Assembly (NCBI RefSeq): GCF_026626335.1
Contig: NZ_JAPNTZ010000016.1
Span: 124,001 to 188,000 of the forward strand
Length of the DNA: 64,000 nucleotides
Source: Paractinoplanes pyxinae
Lineage (GTDB): Bacteria; Actinomycetota; Actinomycetes; Mycobacteriales; Micromonosporaceae
Direction: 5' to 3'
Below the pieces are notes generated by a model that was given only the letters and a program-made list of their open reading frames with translations, was not told the DNA's origin and did no database searches. This document shows positions 40,250 through 49,114 of the stretch, in pieces. Position 1 is the first letter of the stretch. Every line of letters starts with the position of its first letter. Both the position numbers and the translations under genes were made by a program.

Positions 40250-41998
40250 TCAGACGGTCCTCAGCCGCTCGCGCAGGTGCGCCGCGTCCGGGTGTTCGAG
40301 GTCGTCCAGGATCGTCCGGGCCAGCGTCCACGCCGTTCTCGCCGCGACCGGGTCACCGGCGGCGTGCCAGGCATCCCCGAGGTGGGTGGTGGCATCCGCT
40401 TCGTTGTAGCGGTCACGAAGCTCGCGGAACAGGTCGGCGGCGTGCCGGAAGCACTCGGCGGCCTGGGCCTGTTCACCCAGATGGAGGTAGGCGAAGCCCA
40501 CGCTGTCCCAGGTGTGGGCGGCGCCGTGCCGGTTCCCCGTCCGCAGGTGCACGTCGAGGGCCTGTTCGCAGTGCACGAGGGCCTGACCGTAGTCGCCCAG
40601 CTGGGCGAAGTCCCAGCCGACGGCGTTGAGCGCGTCGGCCTCACCGCGGAGATGGCCGGCGGCCCGGTAGAGCGCCAGAGCCTGCTGGTCGTGCCCGACG
40701 GCGAGGTCGTGCCGTCCCTGCCGCTCCCACACCACGCCGAGCTGAAGGTGGGTGCGGGCCCGGCCGGCCAGATCTCCCCCCTCGGCGTACAGCTCGAGGG
40801 CGCGGTCGTAGTCGGCGTGGGCTTCGGCGTACCGGCCGAGCAGTGCCTGGGCATGAGCGTGATTACGGTACGCGTGAGCCTGCGCCACCAGATGCCCGAG
40901 CCGGGCGGCGATGTCGCGGGCCGTCCGCCACGTGACCATGAGATCGTGCCAGTGCCCTGGCGCGTCAGGAAGGTGTCCAGGCACCAGGCCAACTGCCAGG
41001 CGCGGCGGTCGAACCCGGGGCCGCCGAACCGGTGCACGATGGCGAGCATCACGGGATACTCAGCCGTCAGCCGTCAGCCACGCCATCGCCGCTTCGATGT
41101 CCGCCGGTTGTTCGGCGTTCGTGCCCGCCGAGGCCGGGTCGAGCCGAAGCGGGATGGCGTCCTGGTGCGGGCGCAGAAGCCGGGCGACGGTGTGCGCGCT
41201 GTGGGTGTAGTAATCCATCAACCGGGTCACATCGGTGTGCACTGCCGGGTCACCGTTCGTGGTGTCCGTGAAGTCGGCGGCGTACGCCCGCAGAAAATCG
41301 TGGCTCATGTACCGGCCGGGCCCGTGCTGAACGACCAGGTTGATGCGGACCAGTTCCTCCAGCGACTGCCGCACCTGGCGGATCGGCCGACCGGCCAGGC
41401 TGGCGGCGGCAGCGGTGGAGATGTCCGGCACGGCATGCTGGCCCAGGAGCTGGAAAAGGCGCGCGGCGGGCGGACTCAGCGCGGTGTAGGACCACGAGAA
41501 GACCGCACGGACCGCGCTGACGGCATCGCCGCCGTTCAGCGCCTCCAGACGGCTGGTGGCATCGCCCAGCTCGGCGGCGATGCCGTCGAGCGGGGAACCG
41601 CTGTGGCCAGCGCGGGCGGCAGCGATACCCAGCGCGAGCGTCAACCGCGCGCAGGCGGTGATGATCCGCTCGGTCGCGCCGGGTTCGGCTCCGGTCCGGT
41701 CGGCGCCCAGCCGGCGGGTCAGCAGGGCTCGCGCCTCGTCCTGGGTGAACAGATCGAGGACCAGCGGATGGGCCTCGTCGACGGCCAGCAGCGGAATCAG
41801 CTGGTTCCGGCTGGTGATCACCACCGCAGCGGTAGCACTACCGGGAAGCAACGGCCTGACCTGTTCGGCATCGCGCGCGTTGTCCAGCACGATCAGGATC
41901 CGCCGACCGGCGAGCCTGTTGCGATAGAGCGCGGCCTGGGCGTCGAGGGTGGACGGAATCTGCTCGGGCGCGACGGCCAGAGCTTCGAGAAATAACGA
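40250..41998 (-). pseudogene. AfsR-like NB-ARC/TPR regulator, truncated and frameshifted twice
   Basis: Homology starts near 41998 (LEALAVAPEQIPSTLDAQAAL) just before the Walker B strand RRILIVLDNARDAEQ, and continues through the NB-ARC winged-helix part to WLTADG at 41060. There a duplicated 7-base unit CAGCCGT (41061-41074) shifts the frame; deleting one copy restores WLTAEYPVMLAIVHRFG. A second, one-base loss near 40965 is needed to join CLDTFLTRQG to HWHDLMVTWRTARDIA and the TPR repeats that end at 40250. The P-loop and any SARP/BTAD domain are missing because the GNAT gene abuts. Confidence 0.8.
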
Positions 41999-42553
41999 TT
42001 ATGCGTCTTGATGCGCCGGATTTGAACTTGATTTGCGCCGCCTGAAGTTGGTGTATTCCATTATGCGACACAGTGCAATCGAGTTGGGTCGATACGGAAT
42101 CACCTTGTTCGTCATCTGGAATCCGATTCGGTGGTAGAAATTCAACGCTCGGACGTTGCTTTCGTGGACTCCGAGCGTCAGCCGCGAGACATCGATGTGC
42201 TGTTCCGCAAAACGTATCGCCGCCTCGACGAGATGGGCACCGAGGCCGGTCGGCCCTCGGTGTTCCGCGCGGAGATAGACGGCGTGGATGTGCGCATGAT
42301 CGGGTACCTCCGCCAAGGGTTCGACGCTCGCTGATCCCACCCAGTCGTCGTTCTCACCACATGCGACGAAGGTCGCACCCTGATCTGAGGTTGCCTCCAC
42401 GGCCGCCTGCTCCTGCCAGAAGATCTCGGTGCGGCTGGCCAAGTCTGTATACGAGCAACTGAAGGCCGTGGGAGTGTCACGCACAGCCTCGAGCCTGATC
42501 GCACGCAGCTTCCGCCACTCGCCGGGGGTCATCCGGCGTATCACGTAGGTCAT
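41999..42553 (-). CDS. GNAT-family N-acetyltransferase
   Basis: A 184-residue acyl-CoA-dependent acetyltransferase. Motif A, the CoA pyrophosphate loop, reads VYLRAEHRGPTGLGAHLVEAAIRFA (R-G-P-T-G-L-G version), followed by LTLGVHESNVRALNFYHRIGF. The N-terminal segment IRRMTPGEWRKLRAIRLEAVRDTPTAFS is typical of small-molecule/antibiotic-type GNATs. Its ATG overlaps the stop of the membrane protein gene (ATGA), so both belong to one operon. Acceptor unknown. Confidence 0.88.
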   Translation of the reverse strand: MTYVIRRMTPGEWRKLRAIRLEAVRDTPTAFSCSYTDLASRTEIFWQEQAAVEATSDQGATFVACGENDDWVGSASVEPLAEVPDHAHIHAVYLRAEHRGPTGLGAHLVEAAIRFAEQHIDVSRLTLGVHESNVRALNFYHRIGFQMTNKVIPYRPNSIALCRIMEYTNFRRRKSSSNPAHQDA

Positions 42554-43602
42554 CGGCGGTTCACCGATCTGGAATCGGCGGGCGGCTGCGATGAGTCCAC
42601 TCCTGGCGTCGGCGGGAGTGTCACCGGTATCGGTCGAGTTCTGAGCTGGTACGAGACCGCGCAGGCGGTAAGCGCCAGCCCGTAGCCAGCGAAGGATATC
42701 GGCTGGGCCACGCCGATATAGCCAAGCGCATCGAGACCGGTGCGGCCGTGCCACTGCAGCACACCGCCCACCAGGAAAATGACGTAGACCCCGGCGCCCA
42801 GCCCATACAGCACGAACGTGGGGGCGATCAGCCAGACTGGGACGATCGGCAGGAAGCGGGGCACCCGCCGGCCGGCCAGCAGTACCGTCCAGCGGGGGAA
42901 CACCATGCCCCACGGCCGGACCAGCCCGAGCAGCAGAAACACGGCCAGACCGAGACCGGCGCACAGCGCTACAGCCATGGTGGGACTCGGGCGGAAGCCA
43001 TCGGGCTCAAGGCCGGGCACCCCAAGTGCGGAGAGCAGGTGCACGCTCCCGTACGGCAGCCACGCCAGACAGCCGGCGTAGGCGATCCAGCGGATCCGTG
43101 CCGGGGCAGCGTGCGCAGGCGGCCGGACGCCGCCGGTACGCCGTCGCACGGTGGCCGCGGCCAAGAGCGCGCCGGCGGCCGTCAGCCCGAGGCGCTCCAG
43201 GAACGCGGTCCAGGCCGGATCGCCGTGCCGGTCGGTGACCGTGCCAGTGAGCGTAAGTTCGACCAGGTTGAGCAGCAGCCAGCAGCTGCCCGCGAGAAGC
43301 ACCACAGCGACAGCCAAGATCGCCCGCCGGCGGCGGGTGAGCACCACGGCGCTCGCCAGCAGCAACACCACGGCAGCGGGCCGCGCTGCGTGCGGAAATC
43401 CGGCGAACTCGTCGTGGCCGGCGAACGCGCCGATACCGGTGCCAATGCCAAACACGAAGGTGAAGGCGGTGGCCGCCCTCGCAGCCCAGACCGTCGATCG
43501 CCTGGTGGCAGTCTCCGTGCCCAGGCCTGTGCCCCCGCTGAGCCATCCGGACCGTCGCCGCAGCCAGGACAAATCACCATTGTTTGAAACGCGTTTCGCC
43601 AT
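42550..43602 (-). CDS. Multi-pass membrane protein coupled to GNAT
   Basis: A 350-residue protein with about eight membrane helices. GGGGGAGAAGG precedes the ATG. The segment WGMVFPRWTVLLAGRRVPRFLPIVPVWLIAP resembles a segment of the smaller membrane protein at 43856 (WGERFPRWVPWLRGRSVPPLVVIIP), so the two are related. No known catalytic motif. Upstream at 43760-43799 are two tandem CTCCCTC/GAGGGAG palindromes matched by a similar pair upstream of 44437. Function unknown; it is transcribed with the acetyltransferase. Confidence 0.75.
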   Translation of the reverse strand: MAKRVSNNGDLSWLRRRSGWLSGGTGLGTETATRRSTVWAARAATAFTFVFGIGTGIGAFAGHDEFAGFPHAARPAAVVLLLASAVVLTRRRRAILAVAVVLLAGSCWLLLNLVELTLTGTVTDRHGDPAWTAFLERLGLTAAGALLAAATVRRRTGGVRPPAHAAPARIRWIAYAGCLAWLPYGSVHLLSALGVPGLEPDGFRPSPTMAVALCAGLGLAVFLLLGLVRPWGMVFPRWTVLLAGRRVPRFLPIVPVWLIAPTFVLYGLGAGVYVIFLVGGVLQWHGRTGLDALGYIGVAQPISFAGYGLALTACAVSYQLRTRPIPVTLPPTPGVDSSQPPADSRSVNRR

Positions 43603-43759
43603 GCCTTCTCCCCCGGAAGATCGATGCCACCCAGGTATGCGAATTCTGCTCGGCAGAACACTGAGACGGGCTTGATCAGTCGGCGCGTTCCGTCCGGTCA
43701 GCCACCGTCACGCATCACCATGGTCGAGCTCTATGTTCGACTGCTCGCGGCGTACTTAG

Positions 43760-43799
43760 CTCCCTCCGTAGAGGGAGATCACTCCCTCCGCCGAGGGGT
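43760..43799. promoter_or_regulatory. Tandem palindromic operators, set A
   Basis: CTCCCTC-CGTA-GAGGGAG (43760-43777, perfect) and CTCCCTC-CGCC-GAGGGGT (43782-43799, nearly perfect), start-to-start distance 22 bases, i.e. two helical turns. Upstream of the 43602 membrane gene. Same design as set B. Confidence 0.7.
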
Positions 43800-43855
43800 C
43801 ACTCAGGACTGGACTCGTATCTGATATGCGTCACAGTGATACCGGACGTGGCGCT

Positions 43856-44437
43856 TCAACGCTGTCGGCGTCGTCGTTGGTAGGCGTAGGTGACGACGGC
43901 GAGGAGCGGTCCCCACAGCAGCAGAGGGAGGTAGCAGATGTAGAAAACTGTGGCCGACCCGACGCCTTGCTGGGTAGGGAAGTCCGAGCGAGCCGGTGTG
44001 CCTCCTACCGTGACTCCCCGGAAGATGGCGACGAAGGCGGTCGTCCACAGTACTGTCAATACCGTGGCGGCAGCTGTCGCGGGAATGATGACGACCAGCG
44101 GGGGCACGCTCCGGCCACGGAGCCAGGGAACCCAGCGCGGGAATCGTTCTCCCCACGGGGCGACCAGGCCGACGGCGGTGAAAGCCACCAGCTCAGCCAC
44201 GATGGACAGGCAGACGACGTACACCTTCACACCGGGTCCACTGCCGTGGAGGAAGGTGGCCGGGAGCCGCCAGAGACTCGACGGCAGAACGACGAAAGGC
44301 ACCGCGTACGCGGCGATGCGCGCCCAGCGAGGAACCCCGGCCACCGGGGTGTGCGCGGTCCGCCACGTAGCCTGCAACTGCCCTGCTCGAGACGGCGGTG
44401 GGGCAGCGATGCCGTCCGATGAATGTTTGTCGGTCAT
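43856..44437 (-). CDS. Membrane protein related to the 42550-43602 product
   Basis: A 193-residue protein with four to five helices (IAAYAVPFVVLPSSLWRL, VYVVCLSIVAELVAFTAVGL, VVIIPATAAATVLTVLWTTAFVAIF, YICYLPLLLWGPLLAVVTYAY) and a basic C-terminus RRRRQR. It shares the GERFPRWVPWLRGRSVPPL segment with the larger neighbour. Set B palindromes lie 35 bases upstream of its ATG. Function unknown. Confidence 0.72.
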   Translation of the reverse strand: MTDKHSSDGIAAPPPSRAGQLQATWRTAHTPVAGVPRWARIAAYAVPFVVLPSSLWRLPATFLHGSGPGVKVYVVCLSIVAELVAFTAVGLVAPWGERFPRWVPWLRGRSVPPLVVIIPATAAATVLTVLWTTAFVAIFRGVTVGGTPARSDFPTQQGVGSATVFYICYLPLLLWGPLLAVVTYAYQRRRRQR

Positions 44438-44471
44438 GCCGATGACCTTAGGAACGGACTGTTCGGGTCAC

Positions 44472-44511
44472 CTCCCTCTGGCGAGGGAGATAGCCGCCTC
44501 TAGCGAGGGAG
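44472..44511. promoter_or_regulatory. Tandem palindromic operators, set B
   Basis: CTCCCTC-TGGC-GAGGGAG (44472-44489, perfect) and CCGCCTC-TAGC-GAGGGAG (44494-44511, imperfect), again 22 bases start to start. It lies between the divergent membrane protein (44437) and hydrolase (44611) genes, so either or both may be regulated. Confidence 0.7.
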
Positions 44512-44610
44512 GTGGCCGCCCGCAGCCCGGGATACCGTCAGTCGTCGTGAGGTGCCCTGTCATAGGGGTCGTGCGGATGGGCCGACCCGGCCCCGGACGA
44601 GGAGCAGATT

Positions 44611-45489
44611 GTGCCCACAGCGAAAAACGGCGACATCAGCATCGCGTACGAGACCTTCGGCCCGCCGGAAGGCATGCCGCTGCTGCTCGTCGGCGCCACC
44701 GAGACGCAGATGCTGATGTTCCCCGAGAGGTTGTGTCACGCGTTCGTGGAAGCCGGTTTCCAGGTCACCCGCTTCGACCACCGCGACGCCGGCCTGTCGA
44801 CACACGTGGACGGCGTCCGAGCGCCCGGACCGCTCAAGGCGGCACTTCGCCCGTCAACCGCGCCCTACCAACTGACCGACATGGCGGCCGACGCCATCGC
44901 GATCCTCGATCACCTCGGCCGGCCGTCCGCCCATATCGCCGGATCCTCCATGGGCGGCATGATCGCCCAAACCATGGCGATCACCCACCCGGCCCGCATC
45001 CGCAGCCTCACCTCAATCTCGTCCACCCCGTCGATCCGCATCGGCGCCCGACCACCTCGCAGAGTCCTGCGGGCGATGAAGGACAACCTGTCGGCACCAG
45101 TCACCGACGCCGACCAAGCCGCGCGTCGTGAGGTGGCGATCTACCAGCTGATGGGCTCGCCCGGCTTCCCGCTCGACGAGGACCTCATCGCAGACATCGG
45201 CCGGCAATCGTACGAACGCCGACCCAGCGACCCGGAAAGCGGCCGCCGGCAACGCGCCGCGGTCGCCGCCTCACGAGACCTCCGCCCGGCTTTGGCCACT
45301 CTGCGCACACCGGCGCTCGTCATCCACGGCGAGGACGACATCATGATGCATCCCAAGGCCGGCCGCGCCACCGCGGCGGCCATCCCCGGCGCGCGCCTGA
45401 TCTCGTATCCCGGCATGGGCCACGACCTGCCCCCGGAACTGTGGCCGCAAGTCGTGGGCGAGATTAGTCACCTGGCAAGCCGAACCTAG
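44611..45489 (+). CDS. Alpha/beta hydrolase (RdmC-like)
   Basis: A 292-residue alpha/beta hydrolase resembling the aclacinomycin methylesterase RdmC group. It has YETFGPPEGMPLLLVGATETQM, RFDHRDAGLS, the nucleophile elbow GSSMGGM (Ser), VIHGEDDIMM (Asp) and GMGHDLP (His). The GTG start follows GAGGAG. Broad esterase activity is likely; the real substrate is unknown. Confidence 0.88.
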   Translation: MPTAKNGDISIAYETFGPPEGMPLLLVGATETQMLMFPERLCHAFVEAGFQVTRFDHRDAGLSTHVDGVRAPGPLKAALRPSTAPYQLTDMAADAIAILDHLGRPSAHIAGSSMGGMIAQTMAITHPARIRSLTSISSTPSIRIGARPPRRVLRAMKDNLSAPVTDADQAARREVAIYQLMGSPGFPLDEDLIADIGRQSYERRPSDPESGRRQRAAVAASRDLRPALATLRTPALVIHGEDDIMMHPKAGRATAAAIPGARLISYPGMGHDLPPELWPQVVGEISHLASRT

Positions 45490-45538
45490 GGCACTACTCC
45501 GCACGACAGAGTGATGGGCATCGCGCACTGGGCGGTGA

Positions 45539-46558
45539 GTGCCTGCTATGTTCCGTTGCTGTTGTGGGGGTCCTTCGCTCGCAGTACGACGGGCGGGCGC
45601 GCTGGAGCGACCCGGCCAGCTTCCCGCTCTCCCGGCGGACTTCACCGGTCGTAGGGCTGAACTAGCAGCCATCGCATCAGCTCTGACGACGACACTCACT
45701 ATTCCGGCGGTGCCGGTAAACATCATCACCGGACCCACGGGAAGCGGCAAAACGACGCTAGCGACCCGCGCGGCGCACGAGGTCGCGGCAGAGTTCTCGA
45801 CGGCCAAATGTTTACTCGACTGCGGCGTCGCGACGGGGCGCCGATCACTGCGACGGAGGTGCTCGGCCGGTTGCTCACCTCGCTCGGTACCGACCCGGCC
45901 ACCATGCCTGCCGAGGCTGAGGATCGGGCCGATCGGTTCCGGACGCTCACGACCGGGCGGCGCCTACTGCTCGTCCTCTACGACGCCGCCGACGAAGCGC
46001 AGCTCGAGGTGTTGTTGGCTGGCTCACCCACCTGCTCGGTGCTGGCGACCTCCCGCTCCCGCCTGACCGGGTTAGCCGACGTCGTCCGTACCGAAGTAGG
46101 AGCACTGCCGGTACAAGCAGCCGTCGAACTGTTGAGTGTCGTCGTCGGTAGGCAGCGAGTCCGCGCCGAACCGAATGCGGCGCTACGCATCATCGCCGCC
46201 TGTGACCGGCTTCCACTGGGCGTACGCCTGGCCGGTGCCAGGCTCGCCGCCCAACCGGACTAGACCGTCACCGCCTTCGCCGACAGACTCGCGGACGAGG
46301 ACATCGGCTCGATCAGCTTACGGCGGGAACCACCAGTGTACGGGCTAGCCTTGAGCGATCGCTGTGCACGCTGACACCGGCTGCCTTGTATGGTTACAAA
46401 AGCTCAGCGCCTTGGAACCGGCGCCCATCGCGGCGGAGGCTGTGGAAACGATACTCGGCCTGCCCCAGATCCAGGCGTCGACGATCGTCGACGAATTAAT
46501 CGACGTTCATGTTCTTGTAGTCAATAGCCGCTCGTCGATCTATCGGTCACACTGGTGA
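45539..46558 (+). pseudogene. Second AfsR-like NB-ARC gene, disrupted by two frameshifts and a stop
   Basis: The P-loop part reads DFTGRRAELAAIASALT and GPTGSGKTTLATRAAHEVAAEFS. A lost G near 45799 shifts the frame to GQMFTRLRRRDGAPITATEVLG, Walker B RRLLLVLYDAADEAQ and the LGVRLAGARLA helix. At 46261 TAG stands where TGG (AAQPDWTVTAFADRLADED) is expected. A further shift near 46355 joins LALSDR to VHADTGCLVWLQKLSALEPAPIAAEAVETIL, and the rest ends at 46558. No TPR part remains. The following 46559-46761 shows no gene. Confidence 0.78.
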
Positions 46559-46761
46559 GGTTCTCCCCGAGCCACACCGCCGCCCGTCACCAACCGTTCC
46601 CGCTCGACGCACCCGACCGCACCTTATCTGCGACAAATGAGTTCACCCTGACCGCCATGTTGAGTACTGCCACAGTTTGAGGCCTACGTCCTTGCGATGA
46701 CGGTCCGCGGCTGTCGCGCGATTCGGATTCGCCGTGCGATTGCGTGATATCGCGTGCGCTG

Positions 46762-47427
46762 TCAGATAGCGGCCTCGAAGTGCTGGTAGTCCTTAAGCGA
46801 CGTCCAGTCCCCACCCCAGGCGAAACCGTGCATCGCGAAGGCCCGCCATACCCGGTCCCCGTGCCTGATCATGCCAGGCCGGACGTAGGCACGGTTCGTG
46901 AACGCTTTCCCGGCCGGCGGCTGCACGACCGTGCCCTTGACGTACGGATTTTCCAGCGTGTTGACGTCGATGGCCTTGCCGTACGAGTGCACCGAGAAAC
47001 CGCTCGTCGACCCGGTTTTCGGGCGACAGTTGAACGCGGAGGTGTTGTCGGCGGCCATCGACGCGTTGTCGTCGGCGCCGAAGTGATCCACGGGAAGCAT
47101 CGTCCGGACCGGGAAACGCATCGAGTACAGCGTGTGGAAAATATCCACCACGCTGCGCGCCACCTCCTTGTGGACGATCAACACACCTTGGTGGCGGACA
47201 CCGTCGAAGCCCCAGTGTGTCAGCTTCACCCGGCGCAGATCCGAGATCTTCACAGGGCAGCCTCGGTGCCACGAGACGCCCATCATCGCCCTCGCCTCGG
47301 CAACGTCGATGGATTTAATCGAGGCCCGGTAGCCATCACCAGCCGCGGCCGGGGCGACAACACCCACCGCGCCGAGAACTGCGCTGGTCACGGCCGACAT
47401 AATCGAGACAAAGAAGGAAGCACGCAC
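46762..47427 (-). CDS. Secreted M15-type D,D-peptidase-like protein
   Basis: A 221-residue exported protein. The GTG start is followed by a signal peptide (SIMSAVTSAVLGAVGVVAPAAA). The metallopeptidase M15 core has SVHSYGKAIDVN (SxHxxGxAxD, zinc His and Asp) and the third ligand in DYQHFE, with GFAWGGDW before it. These enzymes trim D-Ala or cross-links of peptidoglycan outside the membrane. No partner gene is evident. Confidence 0.87.
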   Translation of the reverse strand: MRASFFVSIMSAVTSAVLGAVGVVAPAAAGDGYRASIKSIDVAEARAMMGVSWHRGCPVKISDLRRVKLTHWGFDGVRHQGVLIVHKEVARSVVDIFHTLYSMRFPVRTMLPVDHFGADDNASMAADNTSAFNCRPKTGSTSGFSVHSYGKAIDVNTLENPYVKGTVVQPPAGKAFTNRAYVRPGMIRHGDRVWRAFAMHGFAWGGDWTSLKDYQHFEAAI

Positions 47428-47439
47428 GACCAGATACTG

Positions 47440-47631
47440 TCAGCCCTCACCAGAGTCGACCTCGTTGATGACCGCATCGGCCTCCTCGGGGAGATCTGAA
47501 GTCACCCGGCCGAGGTACCGTACATCGCGCGGTGGATGCGGCAAATCCGTGCACCCGCGCAGGCTCTCACCGCTGGTGGTCCGCTGAATCCGGATCGGCA
47601 GCCGGTGGCCGGCAAGACCAGGCCCGGACAA
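47440..47631 (-). CDS. Possible small protein or gene fragment
   Basis: A 63-residue frame from TTG 47631 with protein-like text (RLPIRIQRTTSGESLRG, DVRYLGRVTSDLPEEADAVI). It lies between the M15 and WYL genes on the same strand. There is no Shine-Dalgarno and I recognise no family, so it may be the tail of a lost gene. Confidence 0.3.
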   Translation of the reverse strand: MSGPGLAGHRLPIRIQRTTSGESLRGCTDLPHPPRDVRYLGRVTSDLPEEADAVINEVDSGEG

Positions 47632-47642
47632 CGTGTCGCTGG

Positions 47643-48608
47643 TCAGGACTTCGGCGATGACGCATAGTGGCAGGCAAGGTCGACGGCAAGGGCACCCAGG
47701 TGGGCCCTGGCTTCGGGGGGGCCGTGCACGGTGACGGCGCTCCCGAACGGCAGCAATGCTCGCACGTCCTCCAGATGCTGGAAGCGAATCGTTACCTCGT
47801 GGCCGCTGGCGGACTCTTCGCGGCCATCCCGGACGAGTCGGGCGCCGAAAATCCGTTGCGCTCGCTCGATCTGAGTTTGGTCGATGGTGGCGCTGACCTC
47901 TATCGCGTGATTGTCTGCCCACTGATCAATGAGCGCTGCGGCGACGGTGGCCAGGGTCTGGTCCTCGCGGATCCGTCGCGGCCGGTGCATTTCCTTCCAC
48001 GTCGTGATCCGTTCGAGCCGGTACATCCGTGGCACTCGGGCACAGTCGGCGACGAGATACCAAGTACCGGCCTTGGCCAGCAGCCCATAGGGATCCACGA
48101 CCAAGTCGCGCGGGCATGACTCGCGTGGGCTCGCATACTCGATTCGTAGCCGGCGACCTCGCCGTACTGAGCCGATCAGCGAAGCTGGTGTCGCGCCGGA
48201 AGCTCGCCCCTGATGCCAGGGACGGCTGTCCACGTGTACGACGTCGGTGAGCGGCAAGAGATCCTGAACCCGACGTGACCGTGTGGAGGCGATCTTCGCG
48301 AGCGCGCGCCGGCTTTCAACCGAGGCGTTGAGATCCTCCCGTTGCTTGTCATCCAGTCCGATGAGCGCAAGGTGGTCACGCTCGCCGGGTGTGAGGCGCG
48401 TGAGGTCGAGCCCAGACCCAGGCAGCATGGTCACGCCGCCGAGACGACCCCGGTGCACGTACACCGGAAGACCGGCGTCGCGGAGCCAGTTCAGGTCCCG
48501 GGTGACGGTTCGCAAGGACACCCCCAGCGCCGAGGCAAGTTCCTGCGTGGTCGCGCCATCCCTCGGTTCGAGCAGCAGCATCAAAGCGAAGAAGCGATCC
48601 GGGGTCAC
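47643..48608 (-). CDS. WYL-domain transcriptional regulator (YafY/DeoR-like)
   Basis: About 321 residues: an N-terminal winged helix (FFALMLLLEPRDGATTQELASALGVSLRTVTRDLNWLRDAG) followed by a WYL domain (RGRRLRIEYASP, WYLVADC) and a C-terminal WCX extension. WYL domains bind nucleic-acid or small ligands and control gene expression. The GTG at 48608 follows GGAAAG and begins right before the helix-turn-helix; ATG 48650 is an alternative. Divergent from the VOC gene at 48701, which it probably regulates. Confidence 0.87.
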   Translation of the reverse strand: MTPDRFFALMLLLEPRDGATTQELASALGVSLRTVTRDLNWLRDAGLPVYVHRGRLGGVTMLPGSGLDLTRLTPGERDHLALIGLDDKQREDLNASVESRRALAKIASTRSRRVQDLLPLTDVVHVDSRPWHQGRASGATPASLIGSVRRGRRLRIEYASPRESCPRDLVVDPYGLLAKAGTWYLVADCARVPRMYRLERITTWKEMHRPRRIREDQTLATVAAALIDQWADNHAIEVSATIDQTQIERAQRIFGARLVRDGREESASGHEVTIRFQHLEDVRALLPFGSAVTVHGPPEARAHLGALAVDLACHYASSPKS

Positions 48609-48700
48609 CCAACCAAGCTTTCCAGAAAATTGCGACACGATGCGGCGCATATCGCGGCAAGGCTCATGGACGTATCCGCCACCTGCGAGAAGGAACAACA

Positions 48701-49069
48701 ATGACCGCTTCCGTCGTGTCCATCGTCTATGTCAACGACGCTCCCGCCGCGGCTCGCTTCTACAACGACCTCCTCGGCCTGAGCCCCACGCTCGAGACTC
48801 CGGAATACATCACCTTCAACCTGGGGTCAGGCGCCGAGCTGGCTTTATGGTCCGGCCAGTTCGAGGGTCTGTCGCCAGAGGTCCCGCGTACCAGTGAGGT
48901 TTGCCTGGCCATCAGCGGTGGACGACCCGACCAGATCAACGCGATCTTCAAGCAGTGGCAGTCCAAGGGCGTCACGATCCTGCATAAGCCGCACGATGAG
49001 GGGTTCGGGCTAACCTTCCTCGCAGCCGATCCTGACGGGAACCGAATCCGTGTCGCGCCGAAGGACTGA
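48701..49069 (+). CDS. VOC (glyoxalase/bleomycin-resistance fold) protein
   Basis: A 122-residue single-unit VOC protein: VVSIVYVNDAPAAARFYNDLLGL, ELALWSGQF, SEVCLAISGG, and FLAADPDGNRIRVAP at the C-terminus. AAGGAA precedes the ATG. Such proteins are often found divergent from a WYL/YafY regulator. A metal-dependent lyase or a drug-binding role are both possible. Followed by a strong terminator. Confidence 0.9.
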   Translation: MTASVVSIVYVNDAPAAARFYNDLLGLSPTLETPEYITFNLGSGAELALWSGQFEGLSPEVPRTSEVCLAISGGRPDQINAIFKQWQSKGVTILHKPHDEGFGLTFLAADPDGNRIRVAPKD

Positions 49070-49080
49070 AGGCCACGCTG

Positions 49081-49114
49081 CGGCAGGCGCGCACGCCAGG
49101 TGTCGCGCCTGCCG
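49081..49114 (+). terminator. Hairpin terminator after the VOC gene
   Basis: CGGCAGGCGCG (49081-49091) pairs perfectly with CGCGCCTGCCG (49104-49114) across a 12-base loop, 11 bases after the VOC stop. Confidence 0.8.

Noticed and set aside
43586..43597. Perfect palindrome GAAACGCGTTTC
   Set aside because: It lies inside the first codons of the 43602 membrane gene; a LacI-type operator there is possible, but a chance palindrome in coding sequence is as likely.
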